64,000 nucleotides of DNA, from positions 310,001 to 374,000 of the forward strand of contig CCFE01000021.1 of assembly GCA_000752035.1 (NCBI GenBank). The letters are read 5' to 3'. Below, piece by piece: positions 1 to 8,658 of the stretch; the first letter of the stretch is position 1; the number at the start of each line of letters is the position of its first letter. Below the pieces are notes generated by a model that saw nothing but the letters and a program-made list of their open reading frames with translations, was not told the DNA's origin and did no database searches. Both the position numbers and the translations under genes were made by a program. Source of the stretch: Bacillus rubiinfantis (lineage in GTDB: Bacteria > Bacillota > Bacilli > Bacillales > Cytobacillaceae).

Positions 1-221
1 AGTGATGTCTACCGAATTAACTTGAAAGGGATTATCTAAAAGGCAGGTGAATCTGACATTTTAGAAATCCCCTTTTGATAATAAAAAAGGAATAAATAGT
101 CCTATTTTATATAAAACGGTTTACTTTGTTCCTTAATGGTGCTATTATTGTATAAGAAACTAACTATTCAGAAAAGTAAAAAATGTGTTAATTAATATTT
201 TGGATGGGGGTGCGTTTAGAG
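1..221. other. 5' flank of the window, no complete gene
   Basis: No complete gene is visible. Frame 1 is open from the first base to a TAA at 37-39 (12 codons), which may be the tail of a gene outside the window, but nothing confirms this. The AT-rich stretch at about 120-160 precedes the first gene and probably carries its promoter. A TTGTTC at 126-131 and a TATAAG at 151-156 are only a weak match with a long spacer, so no promoter is called. Confidence 0.3.
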
Positions 222-1358
222 ATGAATCCTTCAACAAAGGAATCTACAGAACTAGCTGAAAAGGTGAAAATGTCCACTGGTTTAATTGATTGTGATGTTC
301 ATCCATATATGAATTCACTGGAGGAATTGGTCCCTTACTTGGATGACGCTGTACAGAAGCAATTAAATATAGGCAGGTTTAAGGATGGTTTGCTTCAAAA
401 CCAGAACAACGGTGCCTTTGAATTTCCTAAAGGAAGATACGCTAATCCGGGTCATGTACTACGAACAGATGCTATCACACCATTAGGTGGTGTGCCAGGG
501 TCTGATCCTAATTTTTTAACTAAAGATTTGTTTGATCGTTTTAATACCACATACGGCATATTAAATATCGGCCATGGAACAATGGGTGCTTATCATAATA
601 TCGATTTAGCTTCAGCATACACGAGAGCGGCCAATGACTGGCTTTATGATACTTGGGTAGAAAGTGATCATAGGTTTCGTATGTCAATGGAGGTAATGCC
701 AGTTGACCCCCAGGAAAGTGTAAAGGAAATTGAGAGAATTGGACGAAAACCGGGCATTACGGCAATTAATTTGCGGATGATCAATGTCCCCTTTGGAAAA
801 CGTCACTTTTGGCCGATTTATGAAATTGCTGAGGAATATGGTTTGCCAATTATCGTTCACCCTGATTCAGAGGGAACGGCAGAATATGCCCCAGGTCAAG
901 CGATTGGTCCCGCTTCTACTTATATTGAATGGCACTCTACATTGCCAATTGTTGCTATTCGCCAGGTTGCCAGCCTAGTATTTGAAGGTGTATTTGAAAA
1001 GTTTCCTAAACTAAAATTTGCTTTCATTGAATATGGGGTAGCGTGGTTACCTCATGTAATGTGGAGATTGGATAAAAACTGGAAAGCTCTTCGTAAAGAG
1101 GTTCCTTGGTTAAAACAGCCACCAAGTGAATATATTAGAAGGAATATTAGATTAGGTACACAGCCGATAGAAGAACCGTATCGACCGAATGATTTACTAG
1201 AGCTGATTCAAATGGTTAATGCAGAAGATATGTTGTTGTTCTGCAGTGACTATCCGCACTGGGATGGGGATGTTGGTAATCGAATTTTCCTCCGATTCCC
1301 TGCAGATGTAAAACGCAAAATTTATTTTGAAAACGCTTTAAAAACATTTAGATTCTAA
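222..1358 (+). CDS. Amidohydrolase family protein (COG2159, ACMSD-like metal-dependent hydrolase)
   Basis: A 378-residue TIM-barrel amidohydrolase-2 protein. It keeps the N-terminal metal-ligand motif D-x-H (DCDVH at about residues 23-27), a mid-protein IIVHPDSEG with a likely metal His, and the C-terminal CSDYPHWDGD with the catalytic/metal Asp. Members hydrolyse or decarboxylate ring-derived carboxylates in the cytoplasm; the substrate here is unknown. I start at ATG 222, because GGGGGTG at 207-212 gives a good Shine-Dalgarno about 10 nt upstream; the in-frame ATG at 204 has none. A Rieske protein gene follows after 20 nt, so the two are probably one transcript ending at the 1898-1942 terminator. 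The pairing suggests an oxidation plus hydrolysis or decarboxylation step on an aromatic or heterocyclic acid, but that is inference. Confidence 0.85.
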   Translation: MNPSTKESTELAEKVKMSTGLIDCDVHPYMNSLEELVPYLDDAVQKQLNIGRFKDGLLQNQNNGAFEFPKGRYANPGHVLRTDAITPLGGVPGSDPNFLTKDLFDRFNTTYGILNIGHGTMGAYHNIDLASAYTRAANDWLYDTWVESDHRFRMSMEVMPVDPQESVKEIERIGRKPGITAINLRMINVPFGKRHFWPIYEIAEEYGLPIIVHPDSEGTAEYAPGQAIGPASTYIEWHSTLPIVAIRQVASLVFEGVFEKFPKLKFAFIEYGVAWLPHVMWRLDKNWKALRKEVPWLKQPPSEYIRRNIRLGTQPIEEPYRPNDLLELIQMVNAEDMLLFCSDYPHWDGDVGNRIFLRFPADVKRKIYFENALKTFRF

Positions 1359-1378
1359 TCTGGATGGAGGGGAAATAG

Positions 1379-1813
1379 TTGAAAACGATAAATAAAACGC
1401 AAAATCGACATCGTATTGTTTTATTTCCTTCTGCACAATTGAAACCAGGGGAACGAAAATTGGTTGAAATTGATAGGGTAGAAATAGCAATTGTTAATAT
1501 AGCTGAGAAGCTCTATGCGTTTCGAAATGCCTGTCCACACCAAGGAGTATCAATGATATATGGATCCATAGGTGGGACGATGCTTCCCTCAGAACCTACT
1601 GTCTATCAATACGGTTGTGAAAACGAAATCGTAAGTTGTCCGCTGCACGGTTGGGAATTTGATTTGAAAACAGGTAACTCGATTTTTGCGCCGGATAAAG
1701 TTTCTTTATTAACATATGATATTCATGAAGAAGATGGAAACATTGTGATGTATGTAAAGAGGAAGCCTGAAAAAGTGATAATTAAAGAGTTTCAATGTAA
1801 TAGAAATCTTTAA
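1379..1813 (+). CDS. Small Rieske [2Fe-2S] protein
   Basis: A 144-residue protein with one Rieske domain and nothing else. The cluster ligands are C52-P-H54 (CPHQG) and C87-P-L-H90 (CPLHGWEFD). The spacing is stretched by an insert of about 20 residues holding an extra Cys (C80). It lacks the mononuclear-iron domain of Rieske oxygenase alpha subunits, so it is a ferredoxin-type electron carrier or a small accessory protein. The start is TTG 1379, preceded by GGAGGGG at the right distance. It lies directly after the amidohydrolase gene and is probably co-transcribed with it. No matching reductase or oxygenase is adjacent, so its redox partner is unknown. Confidence 0.8.
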   Translation: MKTINKTQNRHRIVLFPSAQLKPGERKLVEIDRVEIAIVNIAEKLYAFRNACPHQGVSMIYGSIGGTMLPSEPTVYQYGCENEIVSCPLHGWEFDLKTGNSIFAPDKVSLLTYDIHEEDGNIVMYVKRKPEKVIIKEFQCNRNL

Positions 1814-1897
1814 TATCAAAATATGGATGACTAGATGTGTTCCTTTTCAGATTGGAGAAAGAAATTGATACCAGTAGGTAACAAAAGATTGATAGTT

Positions 1898-1942
1898 AAA
1901 AACTCCCAAGTTGGACTAAGATCATGCTTAGGAGTTTTTACT
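1898..1942 (+). terminator. Intrinsic terminator after the amidohydrolase-Rieske pair
   Basis: The stem AAAACTCC(C)AAG at 1898-1910 pairs with CTT(A)GGAGTTTT at 1926-1937 and is followed by a T-rich run. Confidence 0.75.
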
Positions 1943-1956
1943 TTTACTTACATTTA

Positions 1957-1979
1957 AAAAAGCCATTCTTAAATGGCCT
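1957..1979 (-). terminator. Intrinsic terminator of the GntR gene
   Basis: On the minus strand, GGCCATT, a 4-nt loop and AATGGCT are followed by a T-run. It sits 3-4 nt after the stop codon of the GntR gene. Confidence 0.7.
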
Positions 1980-1982
1980 AAA

Positions 1983-2633
1983 TTAGCTGCTTGTTACATT
2001 TTTATTGTACTCGTGTATCGCAGCAAGATGGTGTTTACGAATAAACTGTTCAATCTCGAATGATGGTTGTTTCGTTTCCAACAGAGAAATTATTTTCTCG
2101 TGTTCACTGATCGCCTCTGGGGCGCGAGTTGGGAAGTACATTGGTTTTAATCTTCTAATGGTATCTAACTTTTCCCACATTTGTTCTATTAGATTAAATA
2201 AAGATTTATTGGTGCAATATTTAATCGTACAGAGGTGAAATTCTTTGTTTAGTTTAATATAACCATTGAAATTAAACTGATGAAGTGCTTCTTTAATCTG
2301 TAAGTTAATCTCATGAAGTTCTCCAATTTGTTCGATTGTGACTTGAGAAATACTAGTTACAACTGCATATCCTTCTAGAGCAGCAAGAGTCGAAAGCACT
2401 TCAAAATATTCTTTTTCATCAATAAATGAGACGACAGCTCCGCTATAGGCTTTTATTGTTACCAGTCCTTCAGCTTCCAAGCGGCGAATGGCTTCACGGA
2501 TTGGAATAGGGCTTAAATTTAACTCCTTTCCTAATGTATCAATGACGAGTCGTTGGCCTTGTACATAAATTCCCTCTGTGATACGAGAACGAATAAATTG
2601 ATATGCGATTTCCTGTTTACTATCCTTTTTCAT
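1983..2633 (-). CDS. GntR-family transcriptional regulator, FadR/FCD subfamily
   Basis: A 216-residue regulator. The N-terminal winged helix (about residues 5-70) includes the recognition-helix segment SPIPIREAIRRLEAEGLV, typical of GntR. The C-terminal all-helical FCD ligand-binding domain (about 80-210) normally binds a small carboxylate or acyl-CoA, often through a metal with His ligands (H143, H193-type positions are present). It is divergent from the aldehyde dehydrogenase gene. A perfect 9-6-9 palindrome at 2641-2664 covers its own promoter and recurs at the promoter of the beta-oxidation operon, so it probably controls itself and that operon. There is no Shine-Dalgarno in front of ATG 2633, and the -10 box ends only 7 nt before it, so the mRNA may be leaderless. 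Effector unknown. Confidence 0.9.
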   Translation of the reverse strand: MKKDSKQEIAYQFIRSRITEGIYVQGQRLVIDTLGKELNLSPIPIREAIRRLEAEGLVTIKAYSGAVVSFIDEKEYFEVLSTLAALEGYAVVTSISQVTIEQIGELHEINLQIKEALHQFNFNGYIKLNKEFHLCTIKYCTNKSLFNLIEQMWEKLDTIRRLKPMYFPTRAPEAISEHEKIISLLETKQPSFEIEQFIRKHHLAAIHEYNKNVTSS

Positions 2634-2640
2634 ATTTTAA

Positions 2641-2668
2641 ATTATATATGATTTGATATATAATTTCA
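2641..2668 (-). promoter_or_regulatory. GntR promoter fully overlapped by its probable operator
   Basis: 2641-2664 is a perfect inverted repeat: ATTATATAT, GATTTG, ATATATAAT. On the minus strand, TTGAAA, 17 nt and TATAAT form a near-consensus sigma-A promoter lying on the same bases. A 24-bp sequence with 21 identical bases lies at 4307-4330. Confidence 0.75.
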
Positions 2669-2704
2669 ATAACAGAAAATAATTAAATGAATATTTTGAT
2701 TTTT

Positions 2705-2733
2705 TTGACTAAGGGGGACTTTAGTAATATAAT
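2705..2733 (+). promoter_or_regulatory. Sigma-A promoter of the aldehyde dehydrogenase gene
   Basis: TTGACT at 2705-2710, a 17-nt spacer and TATAAT at 2728-2733, an almost perfect sigma-A promoter. The palindrome at 2641-2664 is about 40 nt upstream of the -35 box, so it does not overlap this promoter. Confidence 0.8.
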
Positions 2734-2788
2734 ATGGTCATTCCGTGGTCATACCAATAGATGAAAGAATAAAGGGGGGCACTTTTTT

Positions 2789-4213
2789 ATGTATATTAAA
2801 GGAGAATGGTTGAAAACTTCAGGAACGATTGAGGTGTTTAATCCGGCAACAGGGGAACTGGTGGATACAGTTTATTCGGTGGGGGAACAAGAAACAAACG
2901 ATGCCATTACAGCTGCCAAAAAAGCATTTCTCGAATGGTCACAATTGGCTGTTGATCAGCGTAATGCTTATTTGCGAAACATCGTGGCAAGATTAAAAGA
3001 GCAGCAGGATGAGCTGGCTGCACTTATCACAACAGAAATGGGAAAATCAATTCATAATGCTCGTTATGAAGTGCAAAGTACGATTTCCTTTTTTGAGTGG
3101 TTTGCTGAGGAATCTAGACGGGTTTATGGCAGAACGATACCGGCATCAGCGAATAATAAACGAATCACTGTGACTAAACAGCCAGTTGGAGTGGTAGCGG
3201 CCGTCACTCCTTGGAACTTCCCATTATCTATGGCAGCCCGAAAACTAGCTCCTGCTCTTGCGGCTGGCTGTACAATTATATTAAAACCTTCTAAAGAGGC
3301 ACCTTTATCATCAGTCGCTTTGTGTAAAATCTTTGATGAAGTAGGTCTACCAAGTGGCGTTGTCAATTTGGTAATGGGTAATTCTGATACAATCGTTGGA
3401 ACATTAATGGCAAATAAGGATGTTAGAAAAATTTCCTTTACAGGTTCGACTGAGATTGGTAAAAAATTAATTCGTCAATCAGCAGATACTGTCAAACGAG
3501 TGTCAATGGAATTAGGGGGACACGCACCGTTTATTGTCTTTGAAGATGCTGATTTAGATTTAGCAGTAGAGGGCGTAATCCAAAGCAAGTTTGCCTCATC
3601 TGGTCAACAATGTGTTTGTGCTAACCGCATCTACATTCAAGATTCAATCTATGATAAGTTTGCCGATATGTTAAAGGAAAAAGTCTCAAAGATAAAAGTT
3701 GGAAATGGCATGGATGAGGCAAATAATATTGGGCCGCTCATAAATAAATGGGCGATTGATAAAATGACAGAACAGGTTGAAGATGCCAAAGCGAAAGGGG
3801 CCACGGTTCTTTTCGGCGGTAATAGGCTGACTGGCGGGGAGTATGATAATGGGTATTTCTATTGCCCGACACTGTTATTAAATAGCACAGATGGTATGAA
3901 AATCCTACATGAAGAAACATTTGGTCCCATTGCGCCGTTAATCCGGTTCTCCACTGAGGAAGAAGTGATTGAACGAGCGAATGATATCGAATATGGTTTA
4001 GCATCTTATTTTTACACGAATGACTTATCACGGATGTACCGTGTTTCTGAAAAGCTTGAATATGGAATGGTTGGCGTTAATGATGCTACCCCATTCTCTG
4101 TTCAGGCACCATTTGGCGGAGTGAAAGAGAGTGGATTAGGTAGAGAAGGTGGAAGCGAAGGAATAGAAGATTATCTGAACGTCAAAATGACATCAACAAG
4201 GATTATATTGTAA
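2789..4213 (+). CDS. NAD(P)-dependent aldehyde dehydrogenase, succinate-semialdehyde dehydrogenase-like
   Basis: A 474-residue aldehyde dehydrogenase of normal family length. The Rossmann region has the cofactor-binding Lys in LKPS (K166) and FTGSTEIG (about 217-224). The catalytic general base is E241 in MELGG and the nucleophile is C275 in GQQC. It resembles GabD-type enzymes that oxidise omega-semialdehydes such as succinate, glutarate or adipate semialdehyde to the dicarboxylate in the cytoplasm. It has its own sigma-A promoter and a good ribosome-binding site (AAAGGGGGG, 9 nt from ATG), and it ends with an intrinsic terminator, so it is monocistronic. Its place between the GntR regulator and a CoA-transferase/beta-oxidation operon suggests it supplies the acid that is activated there. 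The exact substrate cannot be read from the sequence. Confidence 0.88.
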   Translation: MYIKGEWLKTSGTIEVFNPATGELVDTVYSVGEQETNDAITAAKKAFLEWSQLAVDQRNAYLRNIVARLKEQQDELAALITTEMGKSIHNARYEVQSTISFFEWFAEESRRVYGRTIPASANNKRITVTKQPVGVVAAVTPWNFPLSMAARKLAPALAAGCTIILKPSKEAPLSSVALCKIFDEVGLPSGVVNLVMGNSDTIVGTLMANKDVRKISFTGSTEIGKKLIRQSADTVKRVSMELGGHAPFIVFEDADLDLAVEGVIQSKFASSGQQCVCANRIYIQDSIYDKFADMLKEKVSKIKVGNGMDEANNIGPLINKWAIDKMTEQVEDAKAKGATVLFGGNRLTGGEYDNGYFYCPTLLLNSTDGMKILHEETFGPIAPLIRFSTEEEVIERANDIEYGLASYFYTNDLSRMYRVSEKLEYGMVGVNDATPFSVQAPFGGVKESGLGREGGSEGIEDYLNVKMTSTRIIL

Positions 4214-4221
4214 TAGATTGA

Positions 4222-4257
4222 AAGAGTCCGTTCACTATTGGTTCGGGCTCCTTTTTT
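4222..4257 (+). terminator. Intrinsic terminator of the aldehyde dehydrogenase gene
   Basis: GAGTCCG pairs with CGGGCTC (one G-U pair) across a 12-13-nt loop and is followed by CTTTTTTG. Confidence 0.8.
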
Positions 4258-4301
4258 GTATTTTTGGAAATAAAAAAGCTAAACATTCAGAAAATTTATA
4301 A

Positions 4302-4330
4302 TTGAAATCATATATGATTTGGTATATGAT
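4302..4330 (+). promoter_or_regulatory. Promoter of the beta-oxidation operon overlapped by the second GntR-type operator
   Basis: TTGAAA at 4302-4307, a 17-nt spacer and TATGAT at 4325-4330. The 24-mer 4307-4330 is ATCATATAT, GATTTG, GTATATGAT. It differs from the 2641 site at three positions, two of which are symmetric partners that keep the dyad. Confidence 0.75.
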
Positions 4331-4393
4331 AATTTATATAAAATCACTTCAAATGTAATACACATGGAAATCATGGGAAAAGGAGAAATATAA

Positions 4394-5236
4394 ATGGATA
4401 AGTTAACGGTTATTGGCTCCGGTGTCATGGGCCGGGGAATTGCCTATGTAGGAGCGCTGGGCGGTTATCGGGTTGCAATAAACGATATTAGCTCAGAAAA
4501 CTTAGATAAAGCAAAACTTTATATTGAAACGGAAATGACGAAAAGTGCTGAAAGAGGTTATTTAAAACACGAACAAGTCGCTACTGCTTTGCAAAATATC
4601 GAATACACAACTGATCTCGAGGCGGCTGCTGGAGACGCAGATGTTGTAATTGAGGCAGTATTTGAATTAATGGAATTAAAAGTGGAAGTTTTTAAACAGC
4701 TCGATAAGATTTGTCCTAGTCATACCCTGCTTGCTACCAACACATCCACGATGAGTCCAACAGAAATCGCTGCTCAAACCTCAAGACCAGAAAAATGTAT
4801 AGCGATGCACTTCTTTAATCCAGTTCACAAAATGAAGTTGATTGAAATTATCAGAGGTCTCGAGACATCTGATGAAACAATGGCAAAGGCAAAAGAAGTC
4901 GGGGCAAAACTAGGGAAAGAAACTATTGAAGTCAATGAATTTCCTGGATTTGTGACGAGCCGAATGAACTGCTTGATTGGAAACGAGGCAATGAACTTAC
5001 TAATGGAGGGCGTTGCATCGGCTGAAGATATCGACAAAGCGATGAAACTGGGATTGAACCATCCAATGGGACCATTAGAACTTGCAGATTTAGTAGGCCT
5101 AGATACTAGACTTCGAAATATGGAATATTTGTATAAAACATTAGGAGAGAAATACCGTCCCTGTCCACTGCTGATTAAATACGTTAAAGCGGGACGGCTA
5201 GGACGTAAATCCGGGCAAGGATTTTATAAATACTAG
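4394..5236 (+). CDS. 3-hydroxyacyl-CoA dehydrogenase (Hbd/MmgB type)
   Basis: A 280-residue NAD-dependent dehydrogenase that oxidises (S)-3-hydroxyacyl-CoA to 3-oxoacyl-CoA. The N-terminal Rossmann fold shows G8-x-G10-x-x-G13. The active site has S118 in NTST and H139 in the strongly conserved MHFFNPV. The C-terminal helical dimer domain ends with the typical GRKSGQGFY segment. The length is that of stand-alone bacterial enzymes such as MmgB, with no hydratase fusion. It is the first gene of an operon running to the tartrate-dehydrogenase-like gene, and it is driven by the GntR-boxed promoter at 4302-4330. Confidence 0.92.
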   Translation: MDKLTVIGSGVMGRGIAYVGALGGYRVAINDISSENLDKAKLYIETEMTKSAERGYLKHEQVATALQNIEYTTDLEAAAGDADVVIEAVFELMELKVEVFKQLDKICPSHTLLATNTSTMSPTEIAAQTSRPEKCIAMHFFNPVHKMKLIEIIRGLETSDETMAKAKEVGAKLGKETIEVNEFPGFVTSRMNCLIGNEAMNLLMEGVASAEDIDKAMKLGLNHPMGPLELADLVGLDTRLRNMEYLYKTLGEKYRPCPLLIKYVKAGRLGRKSGQGFYKY

Positions 5237-5265
5237 ATTAAAGGCTTGGATGGGAGGGGTTATGA

Positions 5266-5982
5266 ATGGAAAATATAATCCACTGTGAAAAATTAAAATC
5301 CGCAGAGGATGCGGTAAAGTGGATTCAGCACGGTGATCATGTACTCGTCGGCGGCTTTGGTTTATGCGGGACGCCTTTCACGTTAATAGATACAATCGCG
5401 GAATCTGACCATGCCAGAGAATTGACCATCATTAGTAACAACTTAGGAGAGGCTGGTAAAGGTCTTGGTAAACTATTAATCTCGAAGCATATTAAAAAAG
5501 CAATCGGATCTTATTTTACCTCTAATCGCGATGCAGTAAAGGCATGGAAAAGCAACGAGCTAGAAATTGAATTGATTCCTCAAGGAACATTAGCCGAGGC
5601 CATTCGTGCCGGCGGAGCCGGGATTGCTGCGTTTTATACGAAAACTGCGGTCGGTACCCAGCTGGCTGAAGGAAAAGAAGAGCGCGTCTTTAACGGTGAA
5701 CGATACCTCCTGCAAAGAGGGATTCGTGGAAATGTGGCCTTAATTAAAGCACTAAAGGCTGATACGATGGGAAATCTCATTTATTCCAAAACGGCAAGGA
5801 ACTTCAATCCTATGATGGCTACAGCAGCCGATCTTGTTATTGTTGAGGTAGATGAGATTGTCGAAGTAGGGACATTTGCCCCTGAGGAAATTGTGACACC
5901 ACATAATTACGTCGATATTATTGTATTAAATGACCGCTATGAAAAGGTTGGGGGGGAGTATGTTGAACGTCACCGGAAATAA
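5266..5982 (+). CDS. scoA: 3-oxoacid/dicarboxylate CoA-transferase subunit A
   Basis: A 238-residue alpha subunit of a family I CoA-transferase. It has the GGFGLCGTP CoA-binding loop (about residues 29-37) and the conserved SNN motif. It works with the next gene product to move CoA from succinyl-CoA or acetyl-CoA to a carboxylate. It is ScoA/AtoD/PcaI-like; those relatives act on acetoacetate or 3-oxoadipate and cannot be told apart by eye. A strong GGGAGGGG site precedes ATG 5266. Its last codons overlap the start of subunit B by 23 nt, which favours coupled translation of the two subunits. Confidence 0.9.
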   Translation: MENIIHCEKLKSAEDAVKWIQHGDHVLVGGFGLCGTPFTLIDTIAESDHARELTIISNNLGEAGKGLGKLLISKHIKKAIGSYFTSNRDAVKAWKSNELEIELIPQGTLAEAIRAGGAGIAAFYTKTAVGTQLAEGKEERVFNGERYLLQRGIRGNVALIKALKADTMGNLIYSKTARNFNPMMATAADLVIVEVDEIVEVGTFAPEEIVTPHNYVDIIVLNDRYEKVGGEYVERHRK

Positions 5983-6643
5983 AAGTGCGGCTGCACGAAT
6001 TCGCATTGCCAAGCGTATTGCACAGGAACTTCAGGAGGGGACAGTTGTTAACCTCGGAGTCGGAATTCCAACATTGATTCAAAACTATCTCAAGCCAGAC
6101 AGTAAAGTGTATCTGCAATCGGAAAACGGACTACTTGGGATAGGCCCTACGCCACCGCCTGAAGAAATCGATATGGATTTAATTTCGGCAAGTAAACATC
6201 CGATTACATTTGGTGAAGGAGCATCGATTTTTTCAAGCTCCGACTCATTTGTGATGATTCGCGGCGGACACATTGATGTTGCCGTTATGGGGGCACTGCA
6301 AGTGAGTCAGACCGGTGAGATCGCCAACTGGGCGGTACCGGGTCAGGATATCCTCGGTGTCGGCGGAGCAATGGATTTAGTGGCAAGTGCCAAAAAAATC
6401 ATCATTGCTATCTCTCATGTCGCAAAGGATCAATCATCGAAAATTGTGAAAGAACTTACCTTTCCAACTAGCGGCATCCGGCAAGCAGAAATGATTGTTA
6501 CGGAAAAGGCGGTATTTCGTATCGAAAACGGGCAGCTACGCTTAGATGAGCTTGCTTCTGATACAACGCTCGAAGAAGTACAAAAATTGACGGATGCAGA
6601 GTTTATTGTTTCAGAAAAGCTGAAAACGATGGCTGTTGACTAA
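5960..6643 (+). CDS. scoB: 3-oxoacid/dicarboxylate CoA-transferase subunit B
   Basis: The beta subunit, 227 residues. It carries the catalytic glutamate (E55 in SENGLLG) that forms the glutamyl-CoA thioester, and the NLGVGIPT loop. I place the start at ATG 5960, because the conserved protein begins just after it and a G-run (5951-5956) lies immediately upstream; TTG 5963 is also possible. An upstream in-frame ATG at 5930 lies deep inside subunit A and has no ribosome-binding site. The gene overlaps scoA by 23 nt and is followed after 14 nt by the enoyl-CoA hydratase gene. Confidence 0.9.
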   Translation: MLNVTGNKSAAARIRIAKRIAQELQEGTVVNLGVGIPTLIQNYLKPDSKVYLQSENGLLGIGPTPPPEEIDMDLISASKHPITFGEGASIFSSSDSFVMIRGGHIDVAVMGALQVSQTGEIANWAVPGQDILGVGGAMDLVASAKKIIIAISHVAKDQSSKIVKELTFPTSGIRQAEMIVTEKAVFRIENGQLRLDELASDTTLEEVQKLTDAEFIVSEKLKTMAVD

Positions 6644-6657
6644 CGGAGGTAATGGGG

Positions 6658-7434
6658 ATGGATTATGTAAATATTATAATCAGTCAGGAAAATGAAATCG
6701 CATTTATTACGATTAATCGTCCTGAGTTGCGAAATGCATTAAACCTGGAAACGTTACTTGAAATTGAACGGGCGCTAGAAGAACTGCGGGTCAACCAGGA
6801 TGTAAGAGTTGTTATTTTTACAGGAGCAGGTGAAAAATCGTTTGCAGCTGGGGCAGATATCAGCCAATTAAACAAACGAACGATGATTGAGGCGCTTCAA
6901 CCCAATATGACGGCAACTTATCGAAAAATTGAAGACTATGAAAAACCTACGATTGCAGCTATTAACGGGTTTGCTCTAGGCGGGGGGTTAGAACTAGCAT
7001 TGGCTTGCGATATTCGAATTGCTGCTCTTAATGCAAAGGTCGGTCTCCCCGAGGTTGGTTTGGGTATTATGCCTGGGGCTGGTGGTACGCAGCGCTTGAC
7101 CAGAATTATCGGAAAAGGGAGAACAATGGATCTCGTATTAACCGGAGATATTATTACTGCAGAAGAAGCCGAGCGAATTGGTATTGTTAGTAAAGCAGTT
7201 GCTAAAGAAGAGTTACTTGATACTGCAAGAGCATATGCTCGAAAAATTGCCGCGAAAGGACCGCTGGCGGTACGACTTGCAAAAGCAGTTGTTAACCGCG
7301 GTGCTGATATCGAAATGGAAACGGCCCTTTACTTAGAAAAGCTGGCACAAACAATTCTTGTCGGCTCTGAGGATAAAAAGGAAGGCACACAGGCTTTCCT
7401 TGAGAAAAGACAGCCGCAATTCCAAGGTAAATAA
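6658..7434 (+). CDS. Enoyl-CoA hydratase/isomerase
   Basis: A 258-residue crotonase-fold enzyme that hydrates trans-2-enoyl-CoA to 3-hydroxyacyl-CoA. The oxyanion-hole segments are AAGAD (about residues 63-67) and GGGLELA. The two catalytic acids of true hydratases are both present: E112 (in the GGGLELA segment) and E132 (in GLPEVGLG). The start is ATG 6658: CGGAGGT at 6644-6650 lies 7 nt upstream of it but only 1 nt from the in-frame ATG 6652. It sits in the middle of the beta-oxidation operon between the CoA-transferase and the acyl-CoA dehydrogenase. Confidence 0.92.
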   Translation: MDYVNIIISQENEIAFITINRPELRNALNLETLLEIERALEELRVNQDVRVVIFTGAGEKSFAAGADISQLNKRTMIEALQPNMTATYRKIEDYEKPTIAAINGFALGGGLELALACDIRIAALNAKVGLPEVGLGIMPGAGGTQRLTRIIGKGRTMDLVLTGDIITAEEAERIGIVSKAVAKEELLDTARAYARKIAAKGPLAVRLAKAVVNRGADIEMETALYLEKLAQTILVGSEDKKEGTQAFLEKRQPQFQGK

Positions 7435-7467
7435 TGATCTAGATTACTATTTTAGGAGGAAACTACA

Positions 7468-8616
7468 ATGGATTTCAGATTGTCAGAAGATATCGAGTTA
7501 CTAAAGAAGGCTGTAAATGAATTTGTTCAAGAGGAAGTTGAAAAAGTAGCGATGGAGATTGAAGAAAACGATGAAATCCCTGAACATATTATTGAAGCTT
7601 CTAAGGCAATGGGATTATTCGGTTTAAGTATTCCAGAAGAATACGGCGGTCTTGGACTTGACATGGTTGGAAAATGCGCGATTTACGAAGAACTGGGAAA
7701 AACACATAACGGATATACAACATTAATCGGTGCCCATACAGGAATTGGTACCGTGGGAATTGTCGAATTAGGAACCGAGGAACAAAAGAAAAAGTATTTG
7801 CCAAAGATGGCAACAGGTGAGTGGATTGGCGCATTTGCCCTGACAGAACCAAGTGCAGGTTCCAATGCCGCTAACTTAAAAACAAAGGCAGAGAGAAAAG
7901 GCGACAAGTATATTATCAATGGATCAAAACATTATATCACCAATGCAGTATGTGGCAATGTCTTTACCGTGATGGCTGTGACAGACCCAAGCAAAGGGGC
8001 GAAGGGAATTACATCCTTCATCGTTGAAAAAGATTTCCCAGGCTTTATCGTTGGCAACGTTGAGAAAAAAATGGGACTACGCGGTTCTCATTCAGCCGAA
8101 TTATTTTTCGAAGACCTTGAGGTGCCAGTTGAAAACGTATTGGGGGAAGAAGGTCAGGGGTATGTAAACGCTCTTAAAATTTTGGCAAACGGCCGTGCCG
8201 GTCTTGCCGCCCGTAATTTAGGTTCTTGTGAAAAACTACTAGAACTAAGTATGGATTATGCAATGCAAAGGGTGCAATTTGAAAAGCCAATTTTTGAACA
8301 ACAGGCTGTACAGCATATGCTGGCGGACATGGCAACGGAAATTGAACTGCTTCGTTCCATGACCTACCGAGTTGCATGGATGACTGACCAGGGAATGCGA
8401 GTTGTAAAAGAAGCTGCGATTGCAAAATTATACGGCTCTGAAGTATACAATCGCGTAGCTGACTTAGCGGTGCAAATTCATGGAGGAATTGGTTATATGC
8501 GCGATTACCCAATTGAGCGTTTCTATCGTGACGCAAGAATTACCAAAATTTATGAAGGAACAAGCCAAATTCAGAAAAATATCATCGCGAACGAACTAAA
8601 GCGCGAATTCAAATAA
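7468..8616 (+). CDS. Acyl-CoA dehydrogenase
   Basis: A 382-residue FAD flavoprotein of normal family length. It shows the [12 protein letters not shown] segment (FAD and substrate contact), the [13 protein letters not shown] turn, the [16 protein letters not shown] segment and the catalytic base E363 in IYEGTSQIQ. It introduces the 2,3-double bond in an acyl-CoA and passes electrons to electron-transfer flavoprotein, which is not encoded here. An AGGAGG site precedes ATG 7468. In the operon it provides the substrate of the preceding enoyl-CoA hydratase. Chain length and whether it prefers omega-carboxylated substrates cannot be judged. Confidence 0.92.
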   Translation: MDFRLSEDIELLKKAVNEFVQEEVEKVAMEIEENDEIPEHIIEASKAMGLFGLSIPEEYGGLGLDMVGKCAIYEELGKTHNGYTTLIGAHTGIGTVGIVELGTEEQKKKYLPKMATGEWIGAFALTEPSAGSNAANLKTKAERKGDKYIINGSKHYITNAVCGNVFTVMAVTDPSKGAKGITSFIVEKDFPGFIVGNVEKKMGLRGSHSAELFFEDLEVPVENVLGEEGQGYVNALKILANGRAGLAARNLGSCEKLLELSMDYAMQRVQFEKPIFEQQAVQHMLADMATEIELLRSMTYRVAWMTDQGMRVVKEAAIAKLYGSEVYNRVADLAVQIHGGIGYMRDYPIERFYRDARITKIYEGTSQIQKNIIANELKREFK

Positions 8617-8658
8617 GCTGAAGCATGTTGTTATTTTAAAAAAAACGGAGGTGCTGGA

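Noticed and set aside
1..39. C-terminal end of an upstream gene in frame 1
   Set aside because: Only 12 codons are visible and no family feature can be recognised, so it is not listed as a gene.
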